Below, one piece after another: positions 6,401 through 16,405 of a stretch of 64,000 nucleotides of DNA (its first letter is position 1; the number at the start of each line of letters is the position of its first letter). Below the pieces are notes generated by a model. It was not told where the DNA came from, did not search any database, and saw only the letters and a program-made list of their open reading frames with translations. The translations under genes and the position numbers were made by a program. Source of the stretch: Verrucosispora sioxanthis (GTDB taxonomy: Bacteria; Actinomycetota; Actinomycetes; Mycobacteriales; Micromonosporaceae); assembly GCF_010560025.1 (NCBI RefSeq), contig NZ_SAIY01000009.1:62001-126000 (forward strand). Reading direction: 5' to 3'.

Positions 6401-9226
6401 CTACAGGACGATGGAGACCATGCGGGTGGGGATGACGATTACCTTGCGGGGCTCCTTGTCGGCCAGCACGCCGGCGACGGCGGCCAGGGCGGCCTGCCGG
6501 ACGTCGGTCTCGCCTGCGTCGGCGGGGACCTCGATGCGGGCCCGGACCTTGCCGTTGATCTGCACCGGGTAGGTGACCGTCTCGGCGACCAGCAGCGCCG
6601 GGTCGGCGACCGGGAAGTCCGCGTACGTCAGCGAGGTGGCGTGGCCCAGCCGCTGCCACAGCTCCTCGGCGACGTGCGGAGCGAACGGCGCGACCATCAG
6701 CACCAGCGGCTCGGCCACCTCGCGGGGGGTACCCGCCAGCCGGGTCACCCCGTTGGTCAGCTCGATCAGCTTGGCGATCGCGGTGTTGAACCGGATCTGC
6801 TCCATGTCGCCCCGGACACCGTCGATCACCTTGTGCAGCAGCCGCCGGGTCTGCTCGTCGGCCGGGTCGTCGGTGACCCGGGACTCGCCGGTGCGCTCGT
6901 CGACGATGGCCCGCCAGACCCGTTGCAGGAACCGGTACGAGCCGACCACCGCCCGGGTCTCCCACGGGCGGGACACCTCCAGCGGGCCCATCGACATCTC
7001 GTACACCCGGAACGTGTCTGCGCCGTAGGCGGCACACATCTCGTCCGGGGTGACCACGTTCTTCAGGGACTTGCCCATCTTGCCGTACTCGCGGTTGACC
7101 TGGACGTCGCCCAGGAAGAAGCCGCCGTCGCGCTCGGCGACCTCCTCCGCCGGCACGTACGCGCCCCGGGCGTCGGTGTAGGCGTACGCCTGGATGTAGC
7201 CCTGGTTGAACAGCTTGCGGAACGGCTCGAACGACGACACGTGGCCCAGGTCGTACAGCACCTTGTGCCAGAACCGGGCGTACAGCAGATGCAGCACGGC
7301 GTGTTCGGCGCCGCCCACGTACAGGTCCACGCCGCCGCAGTCGCCCTCGCCACGCGGGCCCATCCAGTACCGCTCGTTGTCCGCGTCGACGAACCGGTCG
7401 CCGTTGGTCGGATCCAGGTAGCGCAGCTCGTACCAGCAGGAGCCGGCCCACTGCGGCATCACGTTCGTCTCCCGGGTGTAGCGCTTCGGGCCGTCACCCA
7501 GGTCCAGCTCGACCTCGACCCAGTCCCGGCGGCGCGACAGCGGCGTCTCGGGGTTGCTGTTCGCGTCCTCCGGTTCGAAGGTGCGCGGGGAGAAGTCGTC
7601 GACCTCGGGCAGCTCGACCGGCAGCATCTCCTCCGGCAGCGCCACGGCCGCACCGTCGGCGTCGTAGACGATCGGGAACGGTTCGCCCCAGTAGCGCTGC
7701 CGGCTGAACAGCCAGTCCCGCAGCCGGTAGGTCACCGCGCCCTGGCCGTTGCCGGTCTCCTCCAGCCAGGCGATGATCCGGGCCTTGGCGTCGGCCACGC
7801 CCAGACCGTTCAGGTCCAGGCCGCGCTCGGGCGCGGCGCTGTTGATCGCCGGCCCGTCCCCGGTGTACGCCTTGCCGTCGAAGCCCTCCGACGGCTGCAC
7901 GGTACGCACGATCGGCAGCTCGAAGACCTCGGCGAACTCCCAGTCCCGCTCGTCCTGGGCCGGCACCGCCATGATCGCGCCGGTGCCGTAGCCGGCCAGC
8001 ACGTAGTCGGCGATGAAGATCGGGATCTGCCCACCGGTGACCGGGTTCGTGGCGTACGCACCGGTGAAGACGCCGGTCTTCTCCTTCGTCTCGGCCTGCC
8101 GCTCCACGTCGGTCTTGGCCGCCGCCGCCTTGCGGTACGCCTCGACGGCCTCCCGCGGGCTGTCGTGCCCGCCGGTCCACGCGTCCCGGGTGCCCGCCGG
8201 CCAGGCCGCCGGCACCAGCGTGTCGACCAGCTCGTGCTCCGGGGCCAGCACCATGTAGGTGGCACCGAAGACGGTGTCGGGCCGGGTCGTGAACACCCGG
8301 ATCGCCGCCGCCGGAGTCGGGAAGTCGATGTGCGCACCCTGCGACCGGCCGATCCAGTTGCGCTGCATCAGCTTGATCGGCTCGGGCCAGTCCAGCTTGT
8401 CCAGGTCGTCCAGCAGCCGGTCACCGTACGCGGTGATCCGCATCATCCACTGCTTCAGGTTGCGCTTGAAGACCGGGAAGTTGCCCCGCTCGGAGCGGCC
8501 GTCGGCGGTGACCTCCTCGTTGGCCAGCACCGTGCCCAGCCCCGGGCACCAGTTGACCGGCGCCTGCGACACGTACGCCAGGCGGTGGTCGTCGACGATG
8601 GCGCGCCGCTCGGCGGCCGACAGCTCGGCCCACGGCCGGCCGTCCGGGGTCCGCCGCACGCCCCCGGCGAACTCGACGATCAGCTCACTGATCGGCCGGG
8701 CCCGGCCGGCTTCCCGGTCGTACCAGGAGTTGAAGATCTGCAGGAAGATCCACTGGGTCCAGCGGTAGAAGTCGGTGTCGATGGTGGCCACCGAACGCCG
8801 CTGGTCGTGGGCCAGTCCCAGCCGGCGCAGCTGCGCCCGGTACCGGTCGATGTTGGCCACGGTGGTGGTCCGCGGGTGGGTGCCGGTCTGCACCGCGTAC
8901 TGCTCGGCCGGCAGCCCGAACGCGTCGAAGCCCATCGCGTGCAGCACGTTGCGGCCGGCCATCCGCTGGTACCGGGCGAAGCAGTCGGTGCCGATGTAGC
9001 CCAGCGGGTGCCCGACGTGCAGTCCGGCTCCGGACGGGTACGGGAACATGTCCAGCACGTACAGCTTCTCGGCACCGGAGCGCGGATGGCCCGGGTCGGC
9101 CAGCGGGCCGGACGGGTTCGGCGCGTGGAAGGCACCCTCCCGTTCCCAACGGTCCTGCCAGCGGCGTTCGATCTCGTCGGCCAGTGCCGCGGTGTACCGG
9201 AACGGTGGGACGTCTGCCTCGGTCAT
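6401..9226 (-). CDS. leuS: Leucyl-tRNA synthetase
   Basis: Class I synthetase charging tRNA-Leu, cytoplasmic, 941 residues from the ATG at 9226. The HIGH motif is in YPSGAGLHVGHPLGY and the KMSKS motif appears as KMGKSLKN. The editing domain lies between, with TTRPDTVFGATYMVLAPEH typical of LeuRS. The start has a strong GAGGAG site 6 nt upstream; the frame stays open further upstream, but that part is the regulatory leader. The gene is complete and in one frame, unlike several neighbours. Its leader encodes a leucine-rich peptide followed by a terminator, so expression should rise when charged tRNA-Leu is scarce. Confidence 0.97.
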   Translation of the reverse strand: MTEADVPPFRYTAALADEIERRWQDRWEREGAFHAPNPSGPLADPGHPRSGAEKLYVLDMFPYPSGAGLHVGHPLGYIGTDCFARYQRMAGRNVLHAMGFDAFGLPAEQYAVQTGTHPRTTTVANIDRYRAQLRRLGLAHDQRRSVATIDTDFYRWTQWIFLQIFNSWYDREAGRARPISELIVEFAGGVRRTPDGRPWAELSAAERRAIVDDHRLAYVSQAPVNWCPGLGTVLANEEVTADGRSERGNFPVFKRNLKQWMMRITAYGDRLLDDLDKLDWPEPIKLMQRNWIGRSQGAHIDFPTPAAAIRVFTTRPDTVFGATYMVLAPEHELVDTLVPAAWPAGTRDAWTGGHDSPREAVEAYRKAAAAKTDVERQAETKEKTGVFTGAYATNPVTGGQIPIFIADYVLAGYGTGAIMAVPAQDERDWEFAEVFELPIVRTVQPSEGFDGKAYTGDGPAINSAAPERGLDLNGLGVADAKARIIAWLEETGNGQGAVTYRLRDWLFSRQRYWGEPFPIVYDADGAAVALPEEMLPVELPEVDDFSPRTFEPEDANSNPETPLSRRRDWVEVELDLGDGPKRYTRETNVMPQWAGSCWYELRYLDPTNGDRFVDADNERYWMGPRGEGDCGGVDLYVGGAEHAVLHLLYARFWHKVLYDLGHVSSFEPFRKLFNQGYIQAYAYTDARGAYVPAEEVAERDGGFFLGDVQVNREYGKMGKSLKNVVTPDEMCAAYGADTFRVYEMSMGPLEVSRPWETRAVVGSYRFLQRVWRAIVDERTGESRVTDDPADEQTRRLLHKVIDGVRGDMEQIRFNTAIAKLIELTNGVTRLAGTPREVAEPLVLMVAPFAPHVAEELWQRLGHATSLTYADFPVADPALLVAETVTYPVQINGKVRARIEVPADAGETDVRQAALAAVAGVLADKEPRKVIVIPTRMVSIVL

Positions 9227-9320
9227 GGCCTTCTCCTCGCGTCGCTCGGCGGAGTCTGTCGGAGTGCTGGCTGGTCTCGGATCTGCCTCGGCGGCCCGTC
9301 GCGGGCCGGCGGCGGGCACG

Positions 9321-9345
9321 AAAAAGCCCCTCACGCAGGAGGGGC
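9321..9345 (-). terminator. Intrinsic terminator in the leuS leader (attenuator)
   Basis: Minus-strand GCCCCTC-CTGCGT-GAGGGGC followed by TTTTT. A T-tract terminator is rare in such GC-rich DNA, and this one sits between the leader peptide and leuS, with leuS starting 95 nt downstream. The segment just before it (CAGCACGGC, 9354-9346) can pair with GCCGTGCTG at the end of the leader peptide. Classical attenuators upstream of leuS have been predicted in Streptomyces. Confidence 0.8.
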
Positions 9346-9371
9346 CGCCGTGCTGTCGCGCGTTCAGCGCA

Positions 9372-9410
9372 TCAGCACGGCCCGATAAGAAGCAGGAAGA
9401 CTCCGGCCAT
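9372..9410 (-). CDS. leuS leader peptide (12 residues)
   Basis: Predicted peptide MAGVFLLLIGPC. It contains CTG CTT CTT ATC in a row; CTT is a rare leucine codon in DNA this GC-rich, which would sharpen ribosome stalling. The ATG follows a TACACT -10 box by 7 nt, so the message would be leaderless and start with this peptide. The stop overlaps the upstream arm of a stem that precedes the terminator. No protein role beyond sensing translation is expected. Confidence 0.75.
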   Translation of the reverse strand: MAGVFLLLIGPC

Positions 9411-9417
9411 GTCCGGC

Positions 9418-9423
9418 AGTGTA
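9418..9423 (-). promoter_or_regulatory. leuS leader -10 box
   Basis: TACACT, 7 nt before the leader-peptide ATG. No clear -35 hexamer is visible. Confidence 0.55.
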
Positions 9424-9457
9424 CCGCGCGTGGCGGGTGGCCGCCGTCGACCACCCC

Positions 9458-9820
9458 TCAGACCGGGTCGCGGGGCTGCTCGTCGCCACCCTCGCCGGCC
9501 CGGCCGCCGAGTTCGTCGTAGCGGGTGACCGGTGCCAGCGGGGCCCCGGACCGGTAGGCGGCCCGCGCCAGCGCGTAGCCGCCGATCGGTGCGGTGAACA
9601 GTTGCAGCCCGACGGCGGCCAGGACCACCACCGCGGTACGCCAGCCGGGTATCAGCAGCAGCACGCCGAGCAGCACGCAGCTCACCCCGAGGCTGGCCGC
9701 CTTGGCCACGGAGTTCATCCGGTGGTAGACGTCCGGCAGGCGGATCAGGCCGACCGCGCTGATCGCGATCAGCGCGGTGCCGAGCAGCAGCAGCGCCGAC
9801 GCCACCGAGATCCGGATCAT
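9458..9820 (-). CDS. mrpG: Mrp cation/proton antiporter subunit G
   Basis: 120 residues with three hydrophobic helices (SVASALLLLGTALIAISAVG; SLGVSCVLLGVLLLIPGW; VVVLAAVGLQLFTAPIGGYAL) and the family motif GLIRLPDVYHRMNSVAKAAS. Part of the multi-subunit Na+(K+)/H+ antiporter complex in the membrane. The ATG overlaps the mrpF stop by 4 bp. Last gene of the six-gene operon; the leuS leader promoter starts about 35 bp downstream. Confidence 0.93.
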   Translation of the reverse strand: MIRISVASALLLLGTALIAISAVGLIRLPDVYHRMNSVAKAASLGVSCVLLGVLLLIPGWRTAVVVLAAVGLQLFTAPIGGYALARAAYRSGAPLAPVTRYDELGGRAGEGGDEQPRDPV

Positions 9821-10080
9821 CGCTGCCTCCGGTGCACCAGCCGGGCCATCGCCACCGTCGCGAGGAAGCTCACGAGGGTGCCGGTCAGCACCAGGTCGAG
9901 CAGGTCGGGGGCGTGCAGCCGGGCGGCGAGCACCGCCAGGGCCGCCAGGAAGACGAAGAAGCCGAGATCCAGTGCGGCCGCCCGGTCGGCGTCGGTCGGA
10001 CCGACCACCAGCCGGACGATCACCACCGTCATCGAGCCGGCGAGGACCACGAGCACCGCGTCGAGCAGAATCATCGTCAC
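9817..10080 (-). CDS. mrpF: Mrp antiporter subunit F
   Basis: 87 residues from the GTG at 10080, which overlaps the mrpE stop (GTGA); an ATG at 10074 is also possible. Three predicted helices, with the typical VRLVVGPTDADRAAALD in the first loop and LLDLVLTGTLVSFLATVAMARL at the end. Subunit of the membrane antiporter. It overlaps mrpG by 4 bp. Confidence 0.92.
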   Translation of the reverse strand: MTMILLDAVLVVLAGSMTVVIVRLVVGPTDADRAAALDLGFFVFLAALAVLAARLHAPDLLDLVLTGTLVSFLATVAMARLVHRRQR

Positions 10081-10491
10081 CGCCGGACCACCTCCGTACG
10101 ACCGGCGTCGGGACCGTCCGGGTGGGCGGCCGGGCGCAGCGCGGCCAGCAGCCGCCACTCCAGGTCGGTCACCGCCCGCCGGAACGCCACCGGGTCGGCG
10201 GCGTACATGCCGTGCACCCACAGTGCGGCGGTGGGTGCACCCTGCACGCTCAGGGTCAGCGTGCCCGGGGTCAGGCTCACCGCCAGCGCCACCGCCGCCA
10301 CCTCCGTGTCGGTGGCCGCCCGCAGCGGCACCCGCACCACCGCGGGCGCCAGCCGGGAACCCGGCGTGAGGATCTCCCAGGCCACCGCGAGGTTCGCCTG
10401 ACCAGCCGGACGGCGAAGTAGCCGGCGAACCGCAGGACGCGTCGGACCCGCACCGCCGTGCGGCGGGAATCGTCATCGTGTCGCTGCTCAT
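10077..10491 (-). CDS. mrpE: Mrp antiporter subunit E, two frame breaks
   Basis: Begins with an ATG at 10491 overlapping the mrpD stop (ATGA). The N-terminus (MSSDTMTIPAAR), the middle (VRVRRVLRFAGYFAVRLV) and the C-terminal two thirds (ANLAVAWEILTPGSRLAPAVV ... HGMYAADPVAFRR) lie in three different frames. One missing base at about 10452-10458 and one at about 10397-10399 restore a 138-residue MnhE-like protein. Both breaks are next to GG runs. Since the flanking antiporter genes are intact and the complex needs all subunits, sequence error is likelier than loss. Order in the operon matches the usual A(B)-C-D-E-F-G. Confidence 0.85.
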
Positions 10492-11951
10492 CGGCCGGTC
10501 ACCGCCCGTACGTAGCCCGCCGGGTCGCGCAGCTCGGCCGCCGCCGTGTCGGCGAGGACCAGGAGCGGTGCGGCCGCCAACCCGGCCGCCAGGGAGAGAC
10601 CGGCCAGTGCCAGCGGCGGGCCGACAAGCGTCGGTCCGATCCGCCGGGCCACGGTCGACGAGGCCGGCGGATCGCCGGTGAACAGCGCGCTCCAGATCTT
10701 CAGCATGGACAGCAGGGTGACCAGGCTGACCAGCACCGCGACCACCATGGCCAGCCAGGCACCGGACTCCGCGGTGGCCCGCAGCAGCAGGAACTTCGCC
10801 AGGAACCCGGAGAACGGCGGCAGGCCGGCCAGCGACAGCGCCGCCCCGGCGAAGGCCAGGGCGAGCGCGGGACGTTGCCCGGCCAGACCGCCGGAGCCGT
10901 CGAGCCGGTCGGTACCCCGGCCGGCACGCACCGCCGCCGCGCACAGGAACAACGCCGCCTTCACCAGGATGTACTGGGCCAGGTAGTAGACCGCCGCGGC
11001 CAGGCCGACGGCGGTGAACAGGGCCACGCCGAGCAGGACGTAGCCGAGCTGGCTGACCATGTGGAAGGTCAGGATCCGCCGCATCGAGTTCTCGCCCACG
11101 GCACCGAGCACGCCGACCACCATCGACAGCAGCGCCACCGCGCCGAGCAGCCAGCGGTATCCGGGATCACCGCCGTAGACCACCGCGTAGATCCGGATCA
11201 CCGCGTAGAGACCGACCTTGGTCAGCAGCCCGGAGAAGAGCGCCACCACCACCGGCGAGGCCACCGGATAGGTGCGCGGCAGCCAGTCGTGCAGCGGCAC
11301 CAGCGCGCTCTTGACGCCGAGGGCGAGCAGCACCACACCGCAGGCGACCGCGACCGTCGGTTCGTCGCGTGCCGCGCCGGCCAGCTCACCCAACCCGACT
11401 ACTCCCGTGGTGCCGTAGACCAGAGCCACCCCGGCCAGCAGCAGGGTGGAGCCGAGCAGGTTGGTGGCGACGTACACCCGTCCCGCGCCGCCGCGCCCGA
11501 CCCCGCCGGCCAGGCTCAACAGCACGTACGACGGCACCAGCATGACCTCGATCAGCACGAAGAGGTTGAACAGGTCGGTGGTGAGGAACGCGCCGCCGGC
11601 CCCGGCGGTGAGCACCAGCACCAACGGCAGGAAGTACGGACGACGGTCGTCTCCGGAGCCGACGGCGGCGACGAGGCAGCCGAGCACCACCAGCGCCGTC
11701 ACCGTGACCAGCAGGGCGCTGAGCGCGTCCGCCGCCAGGCCGATGGCGATCGGTCCGGGCCAGCCACCGACGCGCAGCACGGCCAGCGCGCCCCCACTGG
11801 TCCGCACCAGCAGGACCAGGCCGGCCACCAGCACCACCGTCATGGTGGCGAAGGCGCCGACCCGATGCGTGCCGGGGCGGTTCGGCAGGGCGAGCAGCGC
11901 CCCGGCGGCCAGCAGCGGTCCGACCACCGGGATCAGGAGAAGAGCACTCAC
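10488..11951 (-). CDS. mrpD: Mrp antiporter subunit D
   Basis: 487-residue proton-translocating membrane subunit related to NuoM/NuoN of respiratory complex I. It has about 14 hydrophobic helices and the diagnostic segment LFVLIEVMLVPSYVLLS, with a conserved Glu in helix 5, and KSALVPLHDWLPRTYP. GTG at 11951 overlaps the mrpC stop (GTGA). The frame is open further upstream but only in arginine-rich shadow sequence. Complete and in frame. Confidence 0.94.
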   Translation of the reverse strand: MSALLLIPVVGPLLAAGALLALPNRPGTHRVGAFATMTVVLVAGLVLLVRTSGGALAVLRVGGWPGPIAIGLAADALSALLVTVTALVVLGCLVAAVGSGDDRRPYFLPLVLVLTAGAGGAFLTTDLFNLFVLIEVMLVPSYVLLSLAGGVGRGGAGRVYVATNLLGSTLLLAGVALVYGTTGVVGLGELAGAARDEPTVAVACGVVLLALGVKSALVPLHDWLPRTYPVASPVVVALFSGLLTKVGLYAVIRIYAVVYGGDPGYRWLLGAVALLSMVVGVLGAVGENSMRRILTFHMVSQLGYVLLGVALFTAVGLAAAVYYLAQYILVKAALFLCAAAVRAGRGTDRLDGSGGLAGQRPALALAFAGAALSLAGLPPFSGFLAKFLLLRATAESGAWLAMVVAVLVSLVTLLSMLKIWSALFTGDPPASSTVARRIGPTLVGPPLALAGLSLAAGLAAAPLLVLADTAAAELRDPAGYVRAVTGR

Positions 11952-12346
11952 CGCCGCCGCCCCGTGGTGCCGGGCCTGCCCGCTCCACCGGTGCCGTCGC
12001 CGTCGGACTCGGCGTCGCCGTCGTCGTCGTTGTCGTCGTCCATGGGATCCGCACCGCTGGCCGGCCCGCCGGCGCCGCGTCGCAGCAGGCCGAGCAGATG
12101 GATGGTGATCCCGAAGGTGATCACGATGGCGGTCAGCACGAACGCCTGCGGCAGCGGGTCGGCGGTGTCCGGGCCCGCCTCCTCCAGCGCCGCGGTCCGC
12201 CGGCCGAGTCCGCCGGCGGATAGCAGCACCACGTTGACGGCGTGGCCGAGCAGCACGAAGCCCAGTACCACGCGCAGCAGACCCGGCCGCAGCAGCAGGA
12301 ACACTCCGGCGGCCACCAGGACGCCGACCACGAACGCGGCGCTCAC
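11948..12346 (-). CDS. mrpC: Mrp antiporter subunit C
   Basis: 132 residues, related to NuoK, with three helices (FVVGVLVAAGVFLLL; VVLGFVLLGHAVNVVLLS; AFVLTAIVITFGITIHLLG). The C-terminus carries an unusual acidic run (DPMDDDNDDDGDAESDGDG) not needed by the fold. The ATG overlaps the mrpA stop by 4 bp. Membrane subunit of the antiporter. Confidence 0.93.
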   Translation of the reverse strand: MSAAFVVGVLVAAGVFLLLRPGLLRVVLGFVLLGHAVNVVLLSAGGLGRRTAALEEAGPDTADPLPQAFVLTAIVITFGITIHLLGLLRRGAGGPASGADPMDDDNDDDGDAESDGDGTGGAGRPGTTGRRR

Positions 12347-15096
12347 CGGGCACCTCCGGTCTCCGGCAGGTCGGCCGGCTGGGCCGGCGGCACCCCGAGG
12401 CGCCGCACCGCGGCCACCACCAGCGCCAGGACCATCAGGTAGATCCCGAGGTCGAACAGCAGCGACGTGGACAGCGACGGCAACGGATCCGGTGTGCTCA
12501 GGGCGAGCGGCGCGAGCAGCGACCGACCTGCGGCGAGCGGCACCAGCGCGGCGACCGTCGCGGTCAGCAGCCCGGTCGCCACCAGCGGAGCCGACCTGAG
12601 GCGGCCCAGCAGCGGCGCCCCGCCGGGGTGCGCCAACTGACCGAGCCCGACGGCGGTACCCGCCAGCAGCGCCCCGATGAAGCCGCCGCCGGTCTCCTCG
12701 TGTCCACGCAGGAACAGCACCGCCGAGGCGGTCAGCATCACCGGCGCGAGCACCCGGTAGGCGAGACCGAGCACCAGGTCCTCGCCGGCGGGCTCGGTCC
12801 TGGCCGGCTCGACCGGCCGACCGGCGGCGAGCCGGACCAGCCCGAGTGCCACCACCGCGAGCACCACCGCCTCACCGAGGGTGTCCAGGGCCCGGAAATC
12901 CACCAGGATGGTGTTCACGACGTTGGCGCCGCCGGTCAGTTCCTCCGCCCGGTCGAGGTACCACCGGCCGGGTTCGGACAGCCGGTCGCGCCCGGTCAGC
13001 ACCGCCGTGCCCGCGGCTGCCGCGCCACCCGTGACGACCGCGAGCAGGGCCGCGCCGGAAACCGACAAGCGTCGACCGACGGGGGCGAGCCGGCGCGGCT
13101 GCTGCCGCAGCGCCAGCATGACGACCACCGCGGTCAGCACCTCCACCAGCATCAGGGTCAACGCCACGTCCGGTGCGCCGAGGGTCAGGAACCACGCCGA
13201 CAGCAGCAGCCCCACCACCCCGGTGAGTCCGATCGCCGCCAGCGCGGAGCGCACCACCAGCAACCCGGCGAGGGCCGTCACGAGCAGCCCCAGCAGCAGC
13301 CAGTCACCGGGGCGGGCCGGGTCACCGCCGAGGCCGGCCGGGACGTCGGGCAGCGCCACCGCGGCGACCGCGGCCAGGACCACCGCCGCCAGCAGCGGCC
13401 GGGCCAGGTAGGGCGCCGGGCCCGGCGCGTGCGCGCCCCGGGCGACGATCGAGCCCGCGTGCAGCACCGCCTGTCGGGCCCGCTCGAACAACGCGGCGAA
13501 CGGCGGTGCGGTGGGTACGGCCCGAAGCCACCGGTCCACCCGGACCCGGCCGAGGAACATCAACACGCCCAGCAGCACGGTGAGCACGCTCAGCCCCAAC
13601 GCCGGGGTGAAGCCGTGCCAGAACGCCAGGTAGGGCGGCGTACCCTCCGGACGCGCGTCGGTCGCGGCCCGCTCCACGAGCGGGCTCAGCACGGCCACCG
13701 TGGGGCCGAGCGCGGTCGCCACCAGCGCGGCCACCGCAGCCGGGGCGAGAAACGCCCAGGACGGCTCGCGCAGTTGGCGTTGCCGGGTCGGTCCCTCCAC
13801 CATCCCGTGCACCAGACGGGCCGCGTACGCGAAGGTGAGCACCGAGGCGAGCACCCCGAGCCCGGCGGCGCACCAGCCCAGCCATCGTCCGCCGTAGGCC
13901 CCGCCGAGGGCCTCGAAGATCGCCTCCTTGCCGACGAAGCCGATGGTCGGCGGCAGGCCGGCCATCGACATCGCCGCCAGCACGGTGAGCCAGACCGTCG
14001 CGGGCATCACCCGGTGCAGTCCGCCCAGCTCCCGCACGTCACGGCTGCCCGCCTGATGGTCGATGATGCCGACCAGCATGAACAGGGTCGCCTTGAACAG
14101 CGCGTGGGCGACGGTGTAGAGGATCGCCGCCGCGTCGGCGGCCGGGGTACCGACGCCGATCACCCCGACCAGCAGGCCGAGCTGACTGACCGTCGAGTAC
14201 GCCAGCAGCGCCTTCAGGTCGTACTGACGCAGCGCGAGTAGCGCGCCGAGGATCGCGGTGAGCAGCCCGACGGCGATCAGTGTGCCGTTCCACGTCCAGG
14301 AGCCGGCGAACACCGCCGAGAAGCGCATCAGCAGATAGATACCGGCCTTCACCATCGTCGCCGCGTGCAGGTACGCGCTCACCGGCGTGATCGCCACCAT
14401 CGCGCCGGGCAGCCAGAAATGGAACGGCAGCTGCGCGGACTTGGTGAACGCCGCGACGATCACCAGCGTCGCCACCACCCAGGCCGGTCCGCCGTTCAGC
14501 CGCTCCGGCTCGGCCACGACGGTGTCCAGGCTGGTGGTGCCGAGGTGCACCGCCAGCAGCACGATCGCGGCCAGCAGCGCCAGACCGCCGGCGACGGTGA
14601 CCAGCAACGCCCGCACGGCGGGCCCGGTCGCCGCCGGCCGGCCGCCCTGCCCGATCAGGACGAAGGAGAGGATCGAGGTGAGTTCCCAGAAGACGAAGAG
14701 CACCAGCAGGTCGTCGGCGAGGACCAGGCCCAGCATCGCGGCGGCGAAGAGGGTCATCGTGACGTACACCCGCTCCTGCTCCACCTCGGTGCCGTCGAGG
14801 TAGCGGGGGCAGTAGGCCATGATGAGCGCGCCCACACCCAGGGCCAGCAACGCGAAGACCAACCCCAGTGCGTCCATCCGCAGCGCGGCGTGGACCTCCA
14901 GTCCGGGCAGCCACCGCCACGCCACGGCGACCTCCCGGTCGTCGAGGATCACCGGCAACCGGCTGAGCAACAGTGCCGCCCCGGCGAGGTAGCCGGCGGC
15001 CAGCGGATACCCGGCGTTGCGGTCGAAGCGCCGCACCAGCAGCGGTACGCAGGCCGCCAGGCCGACCTGCCAGGCGAGCGCGGCGGCGAGGATCAC
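12343..15096 (-). CDS. mrpA: Mrp antiporter subunit A with C-terminal MrpB domain
   Basis: 917 residues. The N-terminal half is NuoL-like, including VFWELTSILSFVLIGQGG and LPGAMVAITPVSAYLHAATM. A DUF4040-type helix bundle follows (GLTGVVGLLLSAWFLTLGAPDVALTLMLVEVLT). The last about 130 residues are MnhB-like (RGHEETGGGFIGALLAGTAVG), so A and B are fused as often seen in actinobacteria. The complex exchanges Na+ or K+ for protons and supports pH and salt tolerance. The GTG start at 15096 overlaps the end of a three-codon ATG ACG AGG TGA mini-frame. First gene of the operon. Confidence 0.95.
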   Translation of the reverse strand: MILAAALAWQVGLAACVPLLVRRFDRNAGYPLAAGYLAGAALLLSRLPVILDDREVAVAWRWLPGLEVHAALRMDALGLVFALLALGVGALIMAYCPRYLDGTEVEQERVYVTMTLFAAAMLGLVLADDLLVLFVFWELTSILSFVLIGQGGRPAATGPAVRALLVTVAGGLALLAAIVLLAVHLGTTSLDTVVAEPERLNGGPAWVVATLVIVAAFTKSAQLPFHFWLPGAMVAITPVSAYLHAATMVKAGIYLLMRFSAVFAGSWTWNGTLIAVGLLTAILGALLALRQYDLKALLAYSTVSQLGLLVGVIGVGTPAADAAAILYTVAHALFKATLFMLVGIIDHQAGSRDVRELGGLHRVMPATVWLTVLAAMSMAGLPPTIGFVGKEAIFEALGGAYGGRWLGWCAAGLGVLASVLTFAYAARLVHGMVEGPTRQRQLREPSWAFLAPAAVAALVATALGPTVAVLSPLVERAATDARPEGTPPYLAFWHGFTPALGLSVLTVLLGVLMFLGRVRVDRWLRAVPTAPPFAALFERARQAVLHAGSIVARGAHAPGPAPYLARPLLAAVVLAAVAAVALPDVPAGLGGDPARPGDWLLLGLLVTALAGLLVVRSALAAIGLTGVVGLLLSAWFLTLGAPDVALTLMLVEVLTAVVVMLALRQQPRRLAPVGRRLSVSGAALLAVVTGGAAAAGTAVLTGRDRLSEPGRWYLDRAEELTGGANVVNTILVDFRALDTLGEAVVLAVVALGLVRLAAGRPVEPARTEPAGEDLVLGLAYRVLAPVMLTASAVLFLRGHEETGGGFIGALLAGTAVGLGQLAHPGGAPLLGRLRSAPLVATGLLTATVAALVPLAAGRSLLAPLALSTPDPLPSLSTSLLFDLGIYLMVLALVVAAVRRLGVPPAQPADLPETGGAR

Positions 15097-15164
15097 CTCG
15101 TCATGTCCTCCCGTCCGGGCAGGCGGATTCGACGCCGCTTACCCGGCAGAACCGACGACATGCG

Positions 15165-15191
15165 CTGCGTAAATGACAAATCACTGCGTAA
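15165..15191. repeat. Direct repeat CTGCGTAA x2, 19-bp spacing
   Basis: CTGCGTAA at 15165-15172 and 15184-15191 in the divergent gap between mrpA and moxR. The two copies are close to two helical turns apart, as expected for a dimeric regulator binding one face of the DNA. Candidate control site for the antiporter operon; regulator unknown. The rest of the 255-bp gap shows no gene. Confidence 0.45.
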
Positions 15192-15351
15192 GCGCTCAAA
15201 CACCTGCGGCGGTCGGCGTTGACGACAAACATGGTTAGCCTGAGAGGCCAGTGAGATTGCCGCGGCACATGAGGCTCGTACGTCGCGAACGAAACGGCGG
15301 GGCCAGGTGCTCTTGTAGAGAGCTGCCGTGACGGCGACGAGGAGGAGGCCC

Positions 15352-16404
<1,053 letters not shown>

Positions 16405-16405
16405 C

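Noticed and set aside
6641..9388. 915-codon plus-strand open frame opposite leuS
   Set aside because: Shadow of leuS; composition is His/Gln/Arg/Val-rich with no conserved domain.
10458..12599. 713-codon plus-strand open frame opposite mrpC-mrpD
   Set aside because: Shadow of the antiporter genes; low-complexity Gln/His/Arg translation.
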